Source: Liolophura sinensis (taxonomy: Eukaryota > Mollusca > Polyplacophora > Chitonida > Chitonidae). From it: a stretch of 64,000 bases of DNA. The stretch is from NCBI RefSeq assembly GCF_032854445.1, contig NC_088295.1, forward strand, positions 11,521,385 through 11,585,384. Reading direction: 5' to 3'. The notes beneath the pieces are model-generated. The model made no database searches. It had not been told where the DNA came from and saw only the letters and a list, made by a program, of their open reading frames with translations. This document shows positions 36,563 through 47,640 of the stretch, piece by piece (position 1 is the stretch's first letter; the number at the start of each line of letters is the position of its first letter). Position numbers and translations under genes: made by a program.

Positions 36563-36718
36563 TTTATTTATTTAATTTATTTGATTGGTGTTTTACGCCG
36601 CACTCAAGAATATTTCACTTATACGACAGCGGCCAGTATTATGGTGGGAGGAAACCGGGCAGAACCTGGGGGAAACCCACGACCATCCGCAAGTTGCTGA
36701 CGGACCTTCCCACTTACG
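36563..36718 (-). mobile_element. 5'-truncated SINE family S1
   Basis: Tail-side half with tttatttgattggtgtttta, ttcacttatacgac, gggaggaaaccgggcag and gaccttcccact. The head is absent. A 12-bp direct repeat, aagatgacaaga, lies at 36551-36562 and 36719-36730. Confidence 0.9.
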
Positions 36719-36730
36719 AAGATGACAAGA

Positions 36731-39649
36731 AGTCAGAATTATACTTCAGGTTTAACTCTATAAAGACAAAACAGGTTTTAGTGATGTTTATAGTTGTGAC
36801 ATGCTGAGGACTGCACATCTCACTTCAGCATCAGGAAATCAGGTGTGATGCCGGTACCGATCACCTGATGATGACACAAAGATGGATAATACGACTTAAA
36901 TATTCCTTCTATTTCATACAGTTAAGAAACATGCCACCATGTAAAATGCGCTTCACATCCATGAGCACGTTTTGCAAAGCTGCCGCATCTCAAGCGCATT
37001 TACCATAACGCTTTTTTTTTTGCTAAATACAAGACTATCGATCATAGAGGTACATAAAAAACTGAACGGTTGTACCGTTTCCAGTCTTTGTAAATTCTCT
37101 CTACCATAAAAACCAGACAGCTGTCGTATAAATGAACGTGTTTATTGTGGTGTATACTGTAGCTGTGATTGAAAAAATACATAAACGAAAGTCTCTATGC
37201 AGATGGTGTATCCCTTTTTTGTCTTGAACCGAGATAGAAAAAATACCCATCGAAAAATCTCAACATGAGTTCATTTAGCATATAGAAGACCAAGAAAAAC
37301 AGAACATATAGTCTAAATTTCCTCTGAAATATGAATAAATTTTGGACACATGATTCCCGATTTCTTAGGGTAGAGGAACGTGTTATTTTTATAACAGAGA
37401 TGCCCGCTAACTGTGTCCCTACGTGATTGAAATAGAATTTATAGCAGAACAGAAATGTGTGGGTGAGGTGAATACAGGATAAACGGGATCGAGCAATATT
37501 GTATACATGGTCATTTCTGTCTTGGTAAACAACCAAGACTGGGAAAGGGAGTCCTTGACGTTGACTGGTCTTTTGTACTCAGGCACACAAATGGCGATCC
37601 ATGTGAAAACAAGCCGAGGGGGATGAGCTCAAAACGTCATCAGACGTCACACAATCGTCTATTCATAGAGCCCAGCTTGTTTTTCGTTCTATTCTGTAAG
37701 CGTCTCTCTACCTACATCCCTGCATCTTAAAGCGGCATTGAATCGAGTCAATCGAAATAACAAGCCTCCCACGCAGCCTGTAGTATCGATTGTTACCATG
37801 GTTACGGTAAGTGACGATATCGGGACGAATAGTGTCGGGCTGAGCGTGACGATGTAAGATGTCCAGGCTGTTGATATTGCTTCCTCTGTCTTGGCGGTTT
37901 CGTGTCAAATCGACCCCATTCCAATCGGGGAAACCATTGTCCACTTATAATCAGGACCAGTTCAATTTGAAATCGTTTACCGAAGAGGTGTTTAGCAGCT
38001 ACGCCCCCTTACGAGAGCAGATTTGCTCCCCGCCCTGTGATCCCATTGCTGAGATCAATCACGTATACCCTATCCTATCTTATAACCAGGGGGTCGACTT
38101 ACTCGTCTGAAACGATCGGGAATAACTCTTTCAGATGTCTTCGCCGCCGGACTTGAGTAGATTAGGCGCCACTAAACGTTGATATCATAATTCTGTTAGC
38201 CTCCATCGACCTTTCTTTCTATACATAGACACAGTTTCAAGGGATATAAAATGTCAACGGTTCATCTTAACGGTACTTGGAAAAAAATATTTCCGTTCAT
38301 GAAGATTCTCAGTATCCGTAAACATAACTGTAAAAGAAACAGTATTTACGAGTTATACGTGTGATGTAGTATACTCAATCGCTTAAAATGACATACTCGT
38401 CAATCAAATAAGCCTTTTGGGTTAAGTGACCAGAAACAAGTTGTGGCCAAATACAAAACAAAATCGATTAAATCATTTGAGGTGTGGTTTCTGACACAAA
38501 GAGATGTGGATTACAAACTTCGATTCTGTGTGCTTGAAAATGTCCATGATAAACTAACCTCCGCAAAATGCATTCGTATGCCAATTGTCCTTCGGTTGTT
38601 CCAGGTCAAGACCGATTTCCAAATCAACCTTCAAGAGATACCAGATAACTATATTATCGAAACATGTTTATTAATACAGGCCTTAGAACAGAGTCATGTA
38701 AAGAGGAACAGTGAACAGTTTTCAATGATGCCGTAAGGACAAAAGGAATCCAAATGGATTATCTGTATCTGAAGTACATGGATATGTGCTCTTGCGATTG
38801 CAGTTCTTCATTGTCACGTTGGTGAGTTTATTCAACACGACGTGCATGTATAAAACCATTAGGCTCCTGCTAAGCGGTACTATGAACAAATGACACAGTG
38901 CGCTGGAGAGTCTGAACACACAGTTCATATTCACGATTATACTCATCGTTAAGTTTAAGTTTTGGGGAGGGGGGATAACATTTGTGCGTCTCAGAATATT
39001 TATATGACATTGTTAATTTATCATTTCCCCGAAATTCATATACGGTACCTGTTGCTGATGGGAAATTGAGGCACTGAGCGGACAACAGGAGACCTATATC
39101 ACAAGTGACAGAGCGACTCGGGTTATACTTTATGAAGGATGGAAGTGTTTATCTTTATCCTGTACCCATGTTATCATGATTAACAGAGGAAAACGTGTAT
39201 GAAGAGGTTTTCACGTATGACGGTTAAAAGATGTGGGCCTATACTGCATGTGCACTCTCATGTCACAGCCATAGGGATCGAAGTCATGTATGTTTCATTC
39301 GTAATTTGGTTCACGTGAATTTGGCAATATTACGTAAGTAAATCATCAGTCATAACAGTTCGTGTCATGCATTCGACAACCGCTATAAGATAACATTGTC
39401 GACATACAAAAGGAAGACTATCCGTGCAGTAGGTCACACGTAGCATTAATGAATCAAGACAGCAACAAGCCCAGAACACAGGACTAAAGTAGAAACACAC
39501 GGCTTGGTTACAGATTTCCCTTTAACCCTGTGGCCCTGACACAAATCTCTACTTGACGTCAGTATAGGGAAAGTTAATGCGCTAGAGGCGCACATGTATC
39601 CGAAACACTAACAGTTTCGTCGTGGATGTACGACTGTCATCAATGGCCT
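36731..39649. other. Non-genic, nothing recognised
   Basis: Unique sequence. The frame at 38443-38736 (starting GTG, 97 codons) resembles nothing I know, and no splice signals frame it. Confidence 0.4.
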
Positions 39650-40690
39650 TGTCGTTACATGATCAACCGAACACTCATGAACACCAGGATTCCATAGAGC
39701 CTTGTCGTTACATGTTCAACAGGGACACTCATGAACACCACCATTCTATAACGCCTGGTGTTGACAGCACCGGCATGTATAGTGACATGAACAATAGGGA
39801 ATATCATGATCCTACACGGACTTCAGGTGACAAGATTACACATGAACAGCGTGACACTGACATGTCATGAACGCGATTCTAGGAGGGCATTGTCTTGACA
39901 GGAACACATAGTGAACATAGCGATTCTACATGTGCCTGTCGCGACATGAGCACACGTGAAAACCGCTGTTCTACAAAGGCTTGTTGTGACATGATCGTAC
40001 GTGGGCGTCGTGATTCTACACGGATTTGTCGTGACAGGAACACACGTGAAAACCGTTGTTCTACACAGGTTTGTCGTGACATGATCATAAGTGGGCGTCG
40101 CGATTCTACACGGATTTGTCGTGACTTGGTCATACGTGGGCATCGCGATTTTAGACGAGTTTGCCGTGACAAGAACATGGACACGTGAAGACCGAGATTC
40201 TACAAGAGCTTGGTATGACATTAAAACACCTCCATTCTACACGTGCCTGTCGTGACACATACACATGAACACAGCGACTACACGGGTCTGGCTCGACATG
40301 AACACAGCTGAACAATACTATTCTACACAAGCCTGTCGTGACATGAACACAACTGAACACCACTATTCTCTACAAGCCTATCGTGACATGAACATAACTG
40401 AACACTATCATACTATACAAGCCTGCCGTGACATGAACACGACTGAACACCGCTATTCTACACAAGTCTGCCGTGACATGAAGACAACTGAACACCACTA
40501 TTCTACACAGGCCTGTCGTGGCCTGAACACAACTGAACACCAATATTCTACACAAGTCTGTCGTAACATGAACACAACTGAACACCACTATTCTACACAA
40601 GCCTCTCGTGACATGAACACAACTGAACACAACTATTGTACATAGGCCTGTCGTGACTTGAACACAACTGAACACCACTATTCTACACAT
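39650..40690. repeat. 45-bp minisatellite, about 23 copies in two subfamilies
   Basis: The right half (40260-40690) repeats cgtgacatgaacacaactga followed by acaccactattctacacaag with few changes. The left half (39890-40200) repeats a related unit with tgacatgatcatacgtgggc and gattctacacggatttg. The part before 39890 is more diverged. The period is a multiple of three, so frames of 100 or more codons stay open on both strands. None shows any other sign of being a gene. Confidence 0.92.
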
Positions 40691-40729
40691 TAAGCATTAA
40701 GCAGTCTGTGATCTGTGTAAAGTGATAAA

Positions 40730-42476
40730 GTAAGCATTAGTTTTTGTTGAGGTCTCATTCACGAAACTGTTAATAATCGTATATGGGTGGTCTGTTGGAT
40801 CTGTGTGAGAGTAAAGTCGAGTAACTTTAATAAAACGTTAACCGTACACACATATACATCTGGTTAATGTTACTGACATGGCTGTGAGAAGATTTTTTCT
40901 TAATTTAACACCCACATGTGTGGCAGTACATCCCACGCAGTTCGCACCCCCTCTTCATTATCTTAGCTCATAGTTCAAAGCGTGTAATCCCTGAAGTAGA
41001 GACAAGTGATAAACTATGTGTTGTCATTCTAGAATATGATGATCTGGAAAGCTTTCGTTATCTAGTGGTAGAGATGGTAAACAGGATATCATTATGAACC
41101 TCGTTCTTGGGGGCCTTGGTGACAATAAGCGATCAACGGCGCCAATATGGTGGGCGTTAGTTATTATTAGCATGCCATATTTCGACAGTTTACCAAGCAC
41201 TCATAAAACAGACCACCATGGTATAGGTTAATCAACCAATCAGATCCCATTCCCAAAACACCTACTTCCACAAAAGAATTATATAACAGTGGGCATTCCA
41301 ATACAAAAAACAATAATTTGCATAGGTAAATATTTTATTGGGATCATTTCCATGAATATTTAAAAAAGTTGGGTAGGCCTGATGTTTTACTGAAATATCG
41401 TGCAAAGTTTCCTTTAAAAACAGTGGGCCAAATTTCTATTTCATTTAAAAAATCCATCGGCTTTTCACATTTTAAACTGAACATCGTGTGGTCTATGTCA
41501 CCTTCTAACTGTATTGGCATGAATACACAATCCAAAGCACCTACAAAAGAGGTGAGCTTTCAGACAATTCATCTATCCGTACAAAGTCCTTCTAATTACC
41601 TGAGTTAAGTCGGTCATATCTCAACCAGGGACAGGCTGCATTATATTAATGTCTATTAAGAAGGTTATAGAAATTTTCAAACTCATAAGGTGCACAGGCT
41701 TTTAATGGCTTGTTAGCAAGCGTATAAATCAATCAGCTCGGTGGACTGACGTCATCACTGATAGGATTATCTCCGCTTAACCATTTGGTACCATCTGCTG
41801 TTGTGTTCTGTGATGGGCCTGCAGTCTACGACCCCTACCTGAAAAGATATAGTAAATCTACGTACATGTACATACGGTGCGACGATCACTCATAAACTTG
41901 TAACATATATGCATGATTGCTAGCGCATTGTCCATTTCTTACAAAAACTGAGATGCATGGGTTGGCATAGAAATTGTTGACCAGTTGCATCCTTATATGG
42001 TACATGTGTTCATATGAGTTAAACTAATGTCATTCTGACCCAAGGACAATTTCGGCTTCTACACCTTACAAAGAGAACTTTAAAACGAAAATTATGGTAT
42101 ACAATAAATGAAATAAATTATGCGAAACAAAAGCCTATTTTCCGTCAGTGATGGGAAATTTTCGGAAATGACGTTACCGATGAACTTCCTGACTGAGAAG
42201 CTTATCGGCCCCCATTTGGACTTTTCACCCTCCCCATAACGTTGTTTTGACAGCTATCAACGTTTATTCCCTACTGACCGCTGGGACCTTAGGAAAACTG
42301 CAGTTTAAGTTCTTGTTATTCCCAAGAAGAAAGATTAGATTTTTTTCTTTTTAGGACACGTTAGGACACATCCTAAATTATATAGTAAGAAATAAACACC
42401 ATGTATCCTTAAAAACGTTCATCTCGGTATGTTAGAAGAATTTCGACGCATTACAAATCAATACCTGTGTTTTAAA
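40730..42476. repeat. Tandem segmental duplication, copy A
   Basis: Begins gtaagcattagtttttg. It shares, in the same order, long blocks with copy B: ctaagtcgagtaacttt-type, acccacatgtgtggcagtac, acatcgtgtggtctatgtcac, ggtaccatctgctgttgtg and taggacacatcctaaa. It has none of the SINEs found in copy B and so shows the empty sites. No gene was recognised. Confidence 0.85.
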
Positions 42477-42866
42477 GTAAGCATTAGTTCTTTGGTGCAG
42501 TTTCATTCACGAAACTGTTAAAAATTGTATATGGGTGATCTGTTAGGATCAATGTGACAGCTAAGTCGAGTAACTTTAATAAAACGTTAACCGCACACAC
42601 ATATACACCTGGTAAAATGTTACTGACATGGCTGTGAAAGGATTTAGGCCTACTGTAAATTTAACACCCACATGTGTGGCAGTACATCCCACGCAGTTCG
42701 CACATCCTTTTCATTATCTTAGCTCAAACCTTAAAGTACATAATCTCTAAAGTGAAGCTAGACAAATATACATTTATTGCCATTCTAAAAAAAGACAGCC
42801 TAGAAACTGTTCTTTTATCCAGTGTCTGGGATGGTAAATACGGCATCTTTATTCATCTCTTAATCC

Positions 42867-43220
42867 GCGTGACCGCTTCAGTGGTTTAATGTTTAGAACC
42901 GCACCTCGACGTCGAAAAACTCGGGATTTCCCGGCTCGAGTCATATCAGAGACTTTGAAAATGGTACCTCTTTGCTACATCGCTCGGTGCTCATTGAGAG
43001 AAGAACGACCGGTTGGCCCAGTGTCGGTATCATGTGACTGGGTGCGGTGTTATATCTGGTGTCTTCGGCATGATATTCAGTGACGGCATCACTTTGGTGG
43101 AATAGACGCCCTGGCACAAAAGACACAGTATATATAGATTCGCCCAATGACTCCTCGTCATCATATGACTGAAAATTTGTTAAGTACGACGTAAAACCCC
43201 TAGCATACTTACGTACATAT
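42867..43220 (+). mobile_element. SINE family S2 inside copy B
   Basis: Shares ggttggcccagtgtcgg, gtgtcttcggcatgata and taagtacgacgtaaaacccc with the copies at 14409-14753 and 62655-62960 (both inverted). A 9-bp direct repeat, tcttaatcc, lies at 42858-42866 and 43221-43229. Copy A lacks the insertion. Confidence 0.82.
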
Positions 43221-43685
43221 TCTTAATCCACAAGGAATTGAGCTTATTGAGAGCCTGTTCCTTAAAGTGGGAATTTCTAGAATCTCCAACTTTCAGTGCT
43301 CTTGCTGGCCTTGGTGGCTATAAGTGGTCAGGGCGTCATTTACCTTTCACCAATATGGTGGGCATCAGTTATGCCTACTATCTTTCCACAGGTCGGCGGT
43401 TAACTAATCACTCTTGTTTCATTCACAAACAAAACAGACTGCCATCGTATATGTGGAAAATTCTTGAATGGTGTTAAACAAGGATCTTACACTCCAGTAA
43501 AACAAATGGTGCAAGGCTTTCATGTAACGTTGGACTAAATTTCTCCCCCTTTCCATAGTCACCCAAGCCGTTATCTACGGTAAAAATGCCCAGGTTAACC
43601 CAACCATCTTTTCCCGTGCTGTTTAAACTTCTTCAGTTAATGCATCTTGCATTGAGTTTTTCATTTAAAAAATCCATGGGCTTTT

Positions 43686-43712
43686 TATTTATTTATTTAT
43701 TTATTTATTCAT

Positions 43713-43771
<59 letters not shown>

Positions 43772-43773
43772 TT
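43686..43773. repeat. (TTTA)n tetranucleotide repeat, about 22 copies
   Basis: One TTCA interruption. It forms the tail side of the S1 SINE that follows and is much longer than in the other copies. Confidence 0.96.
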
Positions 43774-44020
43774 TGATTGTTGTTTCTCGCCGTACACAAG
43801 AATATTTCACTTATACGATGGCGGCCATGCATTATGGTGGGAGGAAACCGGGAAGAGCCTGTGGAAACCCACGACCATCCGTTGTTGCCAGACCTTCCCA
43901 CGTACGGCCGGAGAGAAAGCCAGCGTGAACTGGACTTGAACTCACAGCGACCGCATTGGCGGGAGGCTCCTGGGTCATTGCGCCTTGTTGGCGTGGTATC
44001 GCCTCTGCCACGGAGGTCCC
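43774..44020 (-). mobile_element. SINE family S1 inside copy B
   Basis: Complete body with ttcacttatacgatggcggcc and cacagcgaccgcattgg, and a somewhat degenerate head ending ccacggaggtcc. Its flanks, ccatgggctttt and ccataaacttta, form an imperfect duplication. The matching place in copy A (about 41455-41470) is uninterrupted. Confidence 0.9.
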
Positions 44021-44670
44021 CATAAACTTTATACATTTTAAACTGAACATCGTGTGGTCTATGTCACATTCTAACAAAACTGGTCTGAATACACAATACA
44101 AAGCACCTACAAAAGAGGTGAGCTTTCGGAGACGATTCATTTATCCGCACAAAGTCCTACTAATTACCTGAGTTAAGTCCGGTCATGTCTCAACCAGGCG
44201 TAGACTGCATTATATTAATGTCTGCCTATTAAGAAGGTTACGCAGTTTTTAAATCAGTAAGGTACACAGGCTTTTAATGGCTTTTGTTAGCGAGCTTATA
44301 AATCAATCAGCACGCGGAACTGACGTCATCACTGATGGGATCATCTCTGCTTAACCATTTGGTACCACCTGCTGTTGTGTTTTATGATGAGTTTTCAGTC
44401 CACGACTTCCACCTGACAAGGTATAGTGAACCTACGTATATGCACATACGGTGCGACGGTCACCCATACACCTATGTGCTATTTGTATGCTTGCTCTGCC
44501 GCAGTCCAGTTCATACAAAAACCTCTAACGTCGATATTCATAGCAATTGCTGCATTATTCCATCTTTGTGTGTTGTGCATGTGTTTATGCGAAGATTAAA
44601 GTTTTATACTTTAAATTTGGGTGATTTAAGACTTCATAAAAACCAGTTAATATAATGTCATATTCTGACA

Positions 44671-44929
44671 TTATTCACACCTTTACAGGATACGTGAAAA
44701 GAAACTCTAAAAGGAAGATAATGAGTCATAAAAACTGAAGAAAATTATGCAAAAGAAAAATTCATTTCTGAGGCATATTTAATACCTTTTAATATTCACC
44801 TTAATATTCACACCTTTACAGGATACGTGAAAAGAAACTCTAAAAGGAATATAATAAGTCATAAAAAATGAAGAAAATTATGCAAAAGAAAAATTCATTT
44901 CTGAGGCATATTTAATACCTTTTAATAAC
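44671..44929. repeat. 133-bp tandem duplication
   Basis: The block from attcacacctttacaggatac at 44673 recurs at 44806, with only two or three changes over about 125 bases. Very recent. Confidence 0.93.
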
Positions 44930-45120
44930 ACGTTGATTTATACATATTTTCCGTTAATGGTGGGATATTTTCGGAGATGACGGTCAATATTCAGATCCCC
45001 CGTCATTATTCAGGACTGACTACTGGGATCTTAGGGAAAATGTAGTTCAAATGTCCTATTAAAAAAGCTGTGAATTTTCTTTGTACTTTCATACATTAGG
45101 ACACATCCTAAACTACACAT

Positions 45121-45392
45121 GAGGCCTCCGTGGCTCAGTCGGTTAGCGCGCTAGCGCAGCGTAGTGACCCAGGAGTCTCTCACCAATGCGGTCGCTGTGA
45201 GTTCAAGTCCAGCTCATGCTGGCTTCCTCTCCGGCCGTATGTGAGAAGGTCTGCCAGCAACCTGCGGATGGTCGTGGGTTTCCCCCGGGCCCTGCCCGGT
45301 TTCCGCCCACCATAATGCTGGCCGCCGTCGTATAAGTGAAATATTCTAGTGTACAGCGTAAAACACCAATCAAAAAAAAAAAATAAAAAAAA
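45121..45392 (+). mobile_element. Full-length SINE family S1 in plus orientation
   Basis: The cleanest head in the window: ggcctccgtggctcagtcgg, then box B-like gagttcaagtcc, the body and a tail caaaaaaaaaaaataaaaa. A perfect 12-bp duplication, taaactacacat, lies at 45109-45120 and 45393-45404. Copy A shows the unoccupied site near 42375-42390. A tRNA finder may call the head a tRNA; it is not one. Confidence 0.95.
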
Positions 45393-45650
45393 TAAACTAC
45401 ACATTATAAAAACGAAACGGTACATGTATGCTTTAAAACATACATCCGTGGAATGTTAGAAGAATTTATACACATCACACAGTTAACACCTTGACAGATC
45501 TGCAAAGCTTCATCATCTATATACGAAACAGTAATTTTTTTTTCAGTAAGTTTTGTACAAATTAAGCTTAGAATGTGGTAATTATTAAACTCTGTCAGCA
45601 GCCACAAGTCATCTGTTCCAGTGGTACCACCCAAACAGTGACAAGTTACA

Positions 45651-46021
45651 GAGGTCATGTACAGCTAAGTGGACCTCAGATGTTGCACCATGGCCACATC
45701 GGCATGTGCTAGAGGTCATGTGCTGCTGAGTGGGCCTCAGATGTTGCACTAATGCCACATCGTTATGTGCTAGAGGTCATGTACAGCTAAGTGGGCCTCA
45801 CATGTTGCACTATGGCCACATCGACATGTGCTAGAGGTCATGTACAGCTAAGTGGGCCTCACATGTTGCACTATGGCCACATCGACATGTGCTAGAGGTC
45901 ATGTACAGCTAAGTGGGCCTCACATGTTGCACTATGGCCACATCGACATGTACTAGAGGTCATGTACAACTGAGTGGACCTCAGGTGTTGCACTATGGCC
46001 ACATCGGCAAGTGGTAGAGGT
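45651..46021. repeat. 61-bp minisatellite, 6 copies
   Basis: The unit includes gctagaggtcatgtacagct, aagtgggcctcacatgttgc and actatggccacatcgacatg. Central units are almost identical; the outer ones diverge. Each unit contains AGGTCA. Confidence 0.94.
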
Positions 46022-46321
46022 CAATAAGAAGATGGCCCTCCATTGTAGTTAAGGCTTTCGACGTACAATAACTTTGTGAAATTTGCTGTGTAAGCTATGC
46101 ATTTGTCTGCCAACAGCGGATAAACATAAAAGTGTGGTAACAATGAACAATTGCAAGCAAATAGATGTGCAAATACGATGAGGAAAATGTTAATTTATAC
46201 ACGCCAACGAGATATAGGATAGTACACATCCATAGACACTCAGCATAACAGTACACACCATTACGCAGTATACACCTAAACACGAAAGCGTGAAAGTACC
46301 CAACATAACAGCGTAATAATA
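46022..46321. other. Non-genic spacer
   Basis: Diverged precursors of the next array (cacaccaatg-like phrases) appear towards the right. Nothing else was seen. Confidence 0.4.
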
Positions 46322-47240
46322 CACACCAATGAACGCGCAAACATGTCAGTTTGATAATACATGCCAATGGATACGTGATAGTACACACCAATAGACGCGC
46401 AAACATGTCAGTGTGATAATACACACCCATGGATACGTGATAGCACACACCAATGGACGCGCAAACATGCCAGTGTGATAATACATGCCAATGGATACGT
46501 GTTAGTACACACCAATGGACACGCAAACATGTCAGTGCGACAATACACATCCATGGATACGTGATAGTACTCACCAATGGACGCGCAAGCATGTCAGTGT
46601 GATAATACACATCCATGGATACGTGATAGTACTCACCAATGGACACGCAAACATGTCAGTGTGACAATACACACCCATGGATACGTGATAGTACTCATCA
46701 ATGGACGCGCAAACATGTCAGTGTGATAATACATCCCTGGATACGTGATAGTACTCACCAATAGACGCGCAAGCATGTCAGTGTGATAATACACACCCAT
46801 GGATACGTGATAGTGCACACCAATGGACGCGCAAACATGCCAGTGTGATAATACATGCCAGTGGATACGTGATAGTAGGCCTACTGACCAATGGACGCGC
46901 AAACATGCCAGTGTGATAATACATGCCAATGGATACGTGATAGAACTCACCAATGGACACGCAAACATGTCAGTGTGATAATACACATCCATGGATACGT
47001 GATAGTACACACCAATGGACGAGCAAACATGTCAGTGTGATAATACACACCCATGGATACGTGATAGTACTCACCAATGGACACGCAAACATGTCAGTGT
47101 GAAAATACACATCAATTGGGATACGTGATAGTACTCACCAATGGACGCGCAAACATGTCAGTGTGACAATACACACCCATGGATACGTGATAGTACAATG
47201 GACGCGCAAACATGTCAGTGTGATAATACACACCCGCGGG
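46322..47240. repeat. 62-bp minisatellite, about 15 copies
   Basis: The unit reads caatggacgcgcaaacatgt, cagtgtgataatacacaccc and atggatacgtgatagtactc. The a/g and catcc/tgcca variants are mixed between units. Antisense frames such as 46095-46646 are by-products. Confidence 0.95.
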
Positions 47241-47461
47241 TGCGAAAATACGATAACATACGAAATCAGTACCCTATTATGAATGTAATTCTGTGTATTT
47301 TAGGGTGTAAAGTCTGTTTTCGCTGCCAGCCTGCCATTTTCTGTGTACGGGTGCATGATTGGTATCAAATTGGTGTAAACTGTCCAAACTTTGGGTAGGT
47401 ATGAGTTTAAATGATGAAAGTTTTAAATTCTGAGTGAGAGGACACAAGGAGACGGATGGTG

Positions 47462-47640
47462 ATGAGACTGCGAGTGACGTTCCCTGGCAATGCTAGTCAG
47501 CTGCCGGCACAGGAACATCCAGATTTTGACGTTCAACCTAAGTCAAAATTTTTATGGCTGCTTTCTCACAGGCTGGGCCAGGTATGCATTAAAGTTTACT
47601 GGCCACGAAATGTTTGGGACTGAGTTACAGCAGTTAATCG
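47462..47640. repeat. Dispersed repeat R1, copy 2
   Basis: Same orientation as 6899-7083. Shared blocks include actgcgagtgacg, tttttatggc and ggccacgaaatgtttgg. Confidence 0.75.

Larger units (their letters stand above)
42477..45490. repeat. Tandem segmental duplication, copy B (enlarged by insertions)
   Basis: Starts gtaagcattagttcttt, directly after copy A, and ends near gttagaagaatttatacac. Besides sequence shared with A it carries an S2 SINE (42867-43220), an S1 SINE with a long TTTA tail (43686-44020), a 133-bp internal duplication (44671-44929) and another S1 SINE (45121-45392). Removal of these brings it close to the length of copy A. Confidence 0.85.

Noticed and set aside
39865-40221. 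Cysteine-rich repeat protein on the minus strand
   Set aside because: By-product of the 45-bp minisatellite. Several frames on both strands are open across the same units.
45121-45200. tRNA gene on the + strand
   Set aside because: Box A and box B are present, but the sequence is the head of an S1 SINE with tail and target duplication. The cloverleaf does not close properly. The same applies at 6748, 14753 and 22989.
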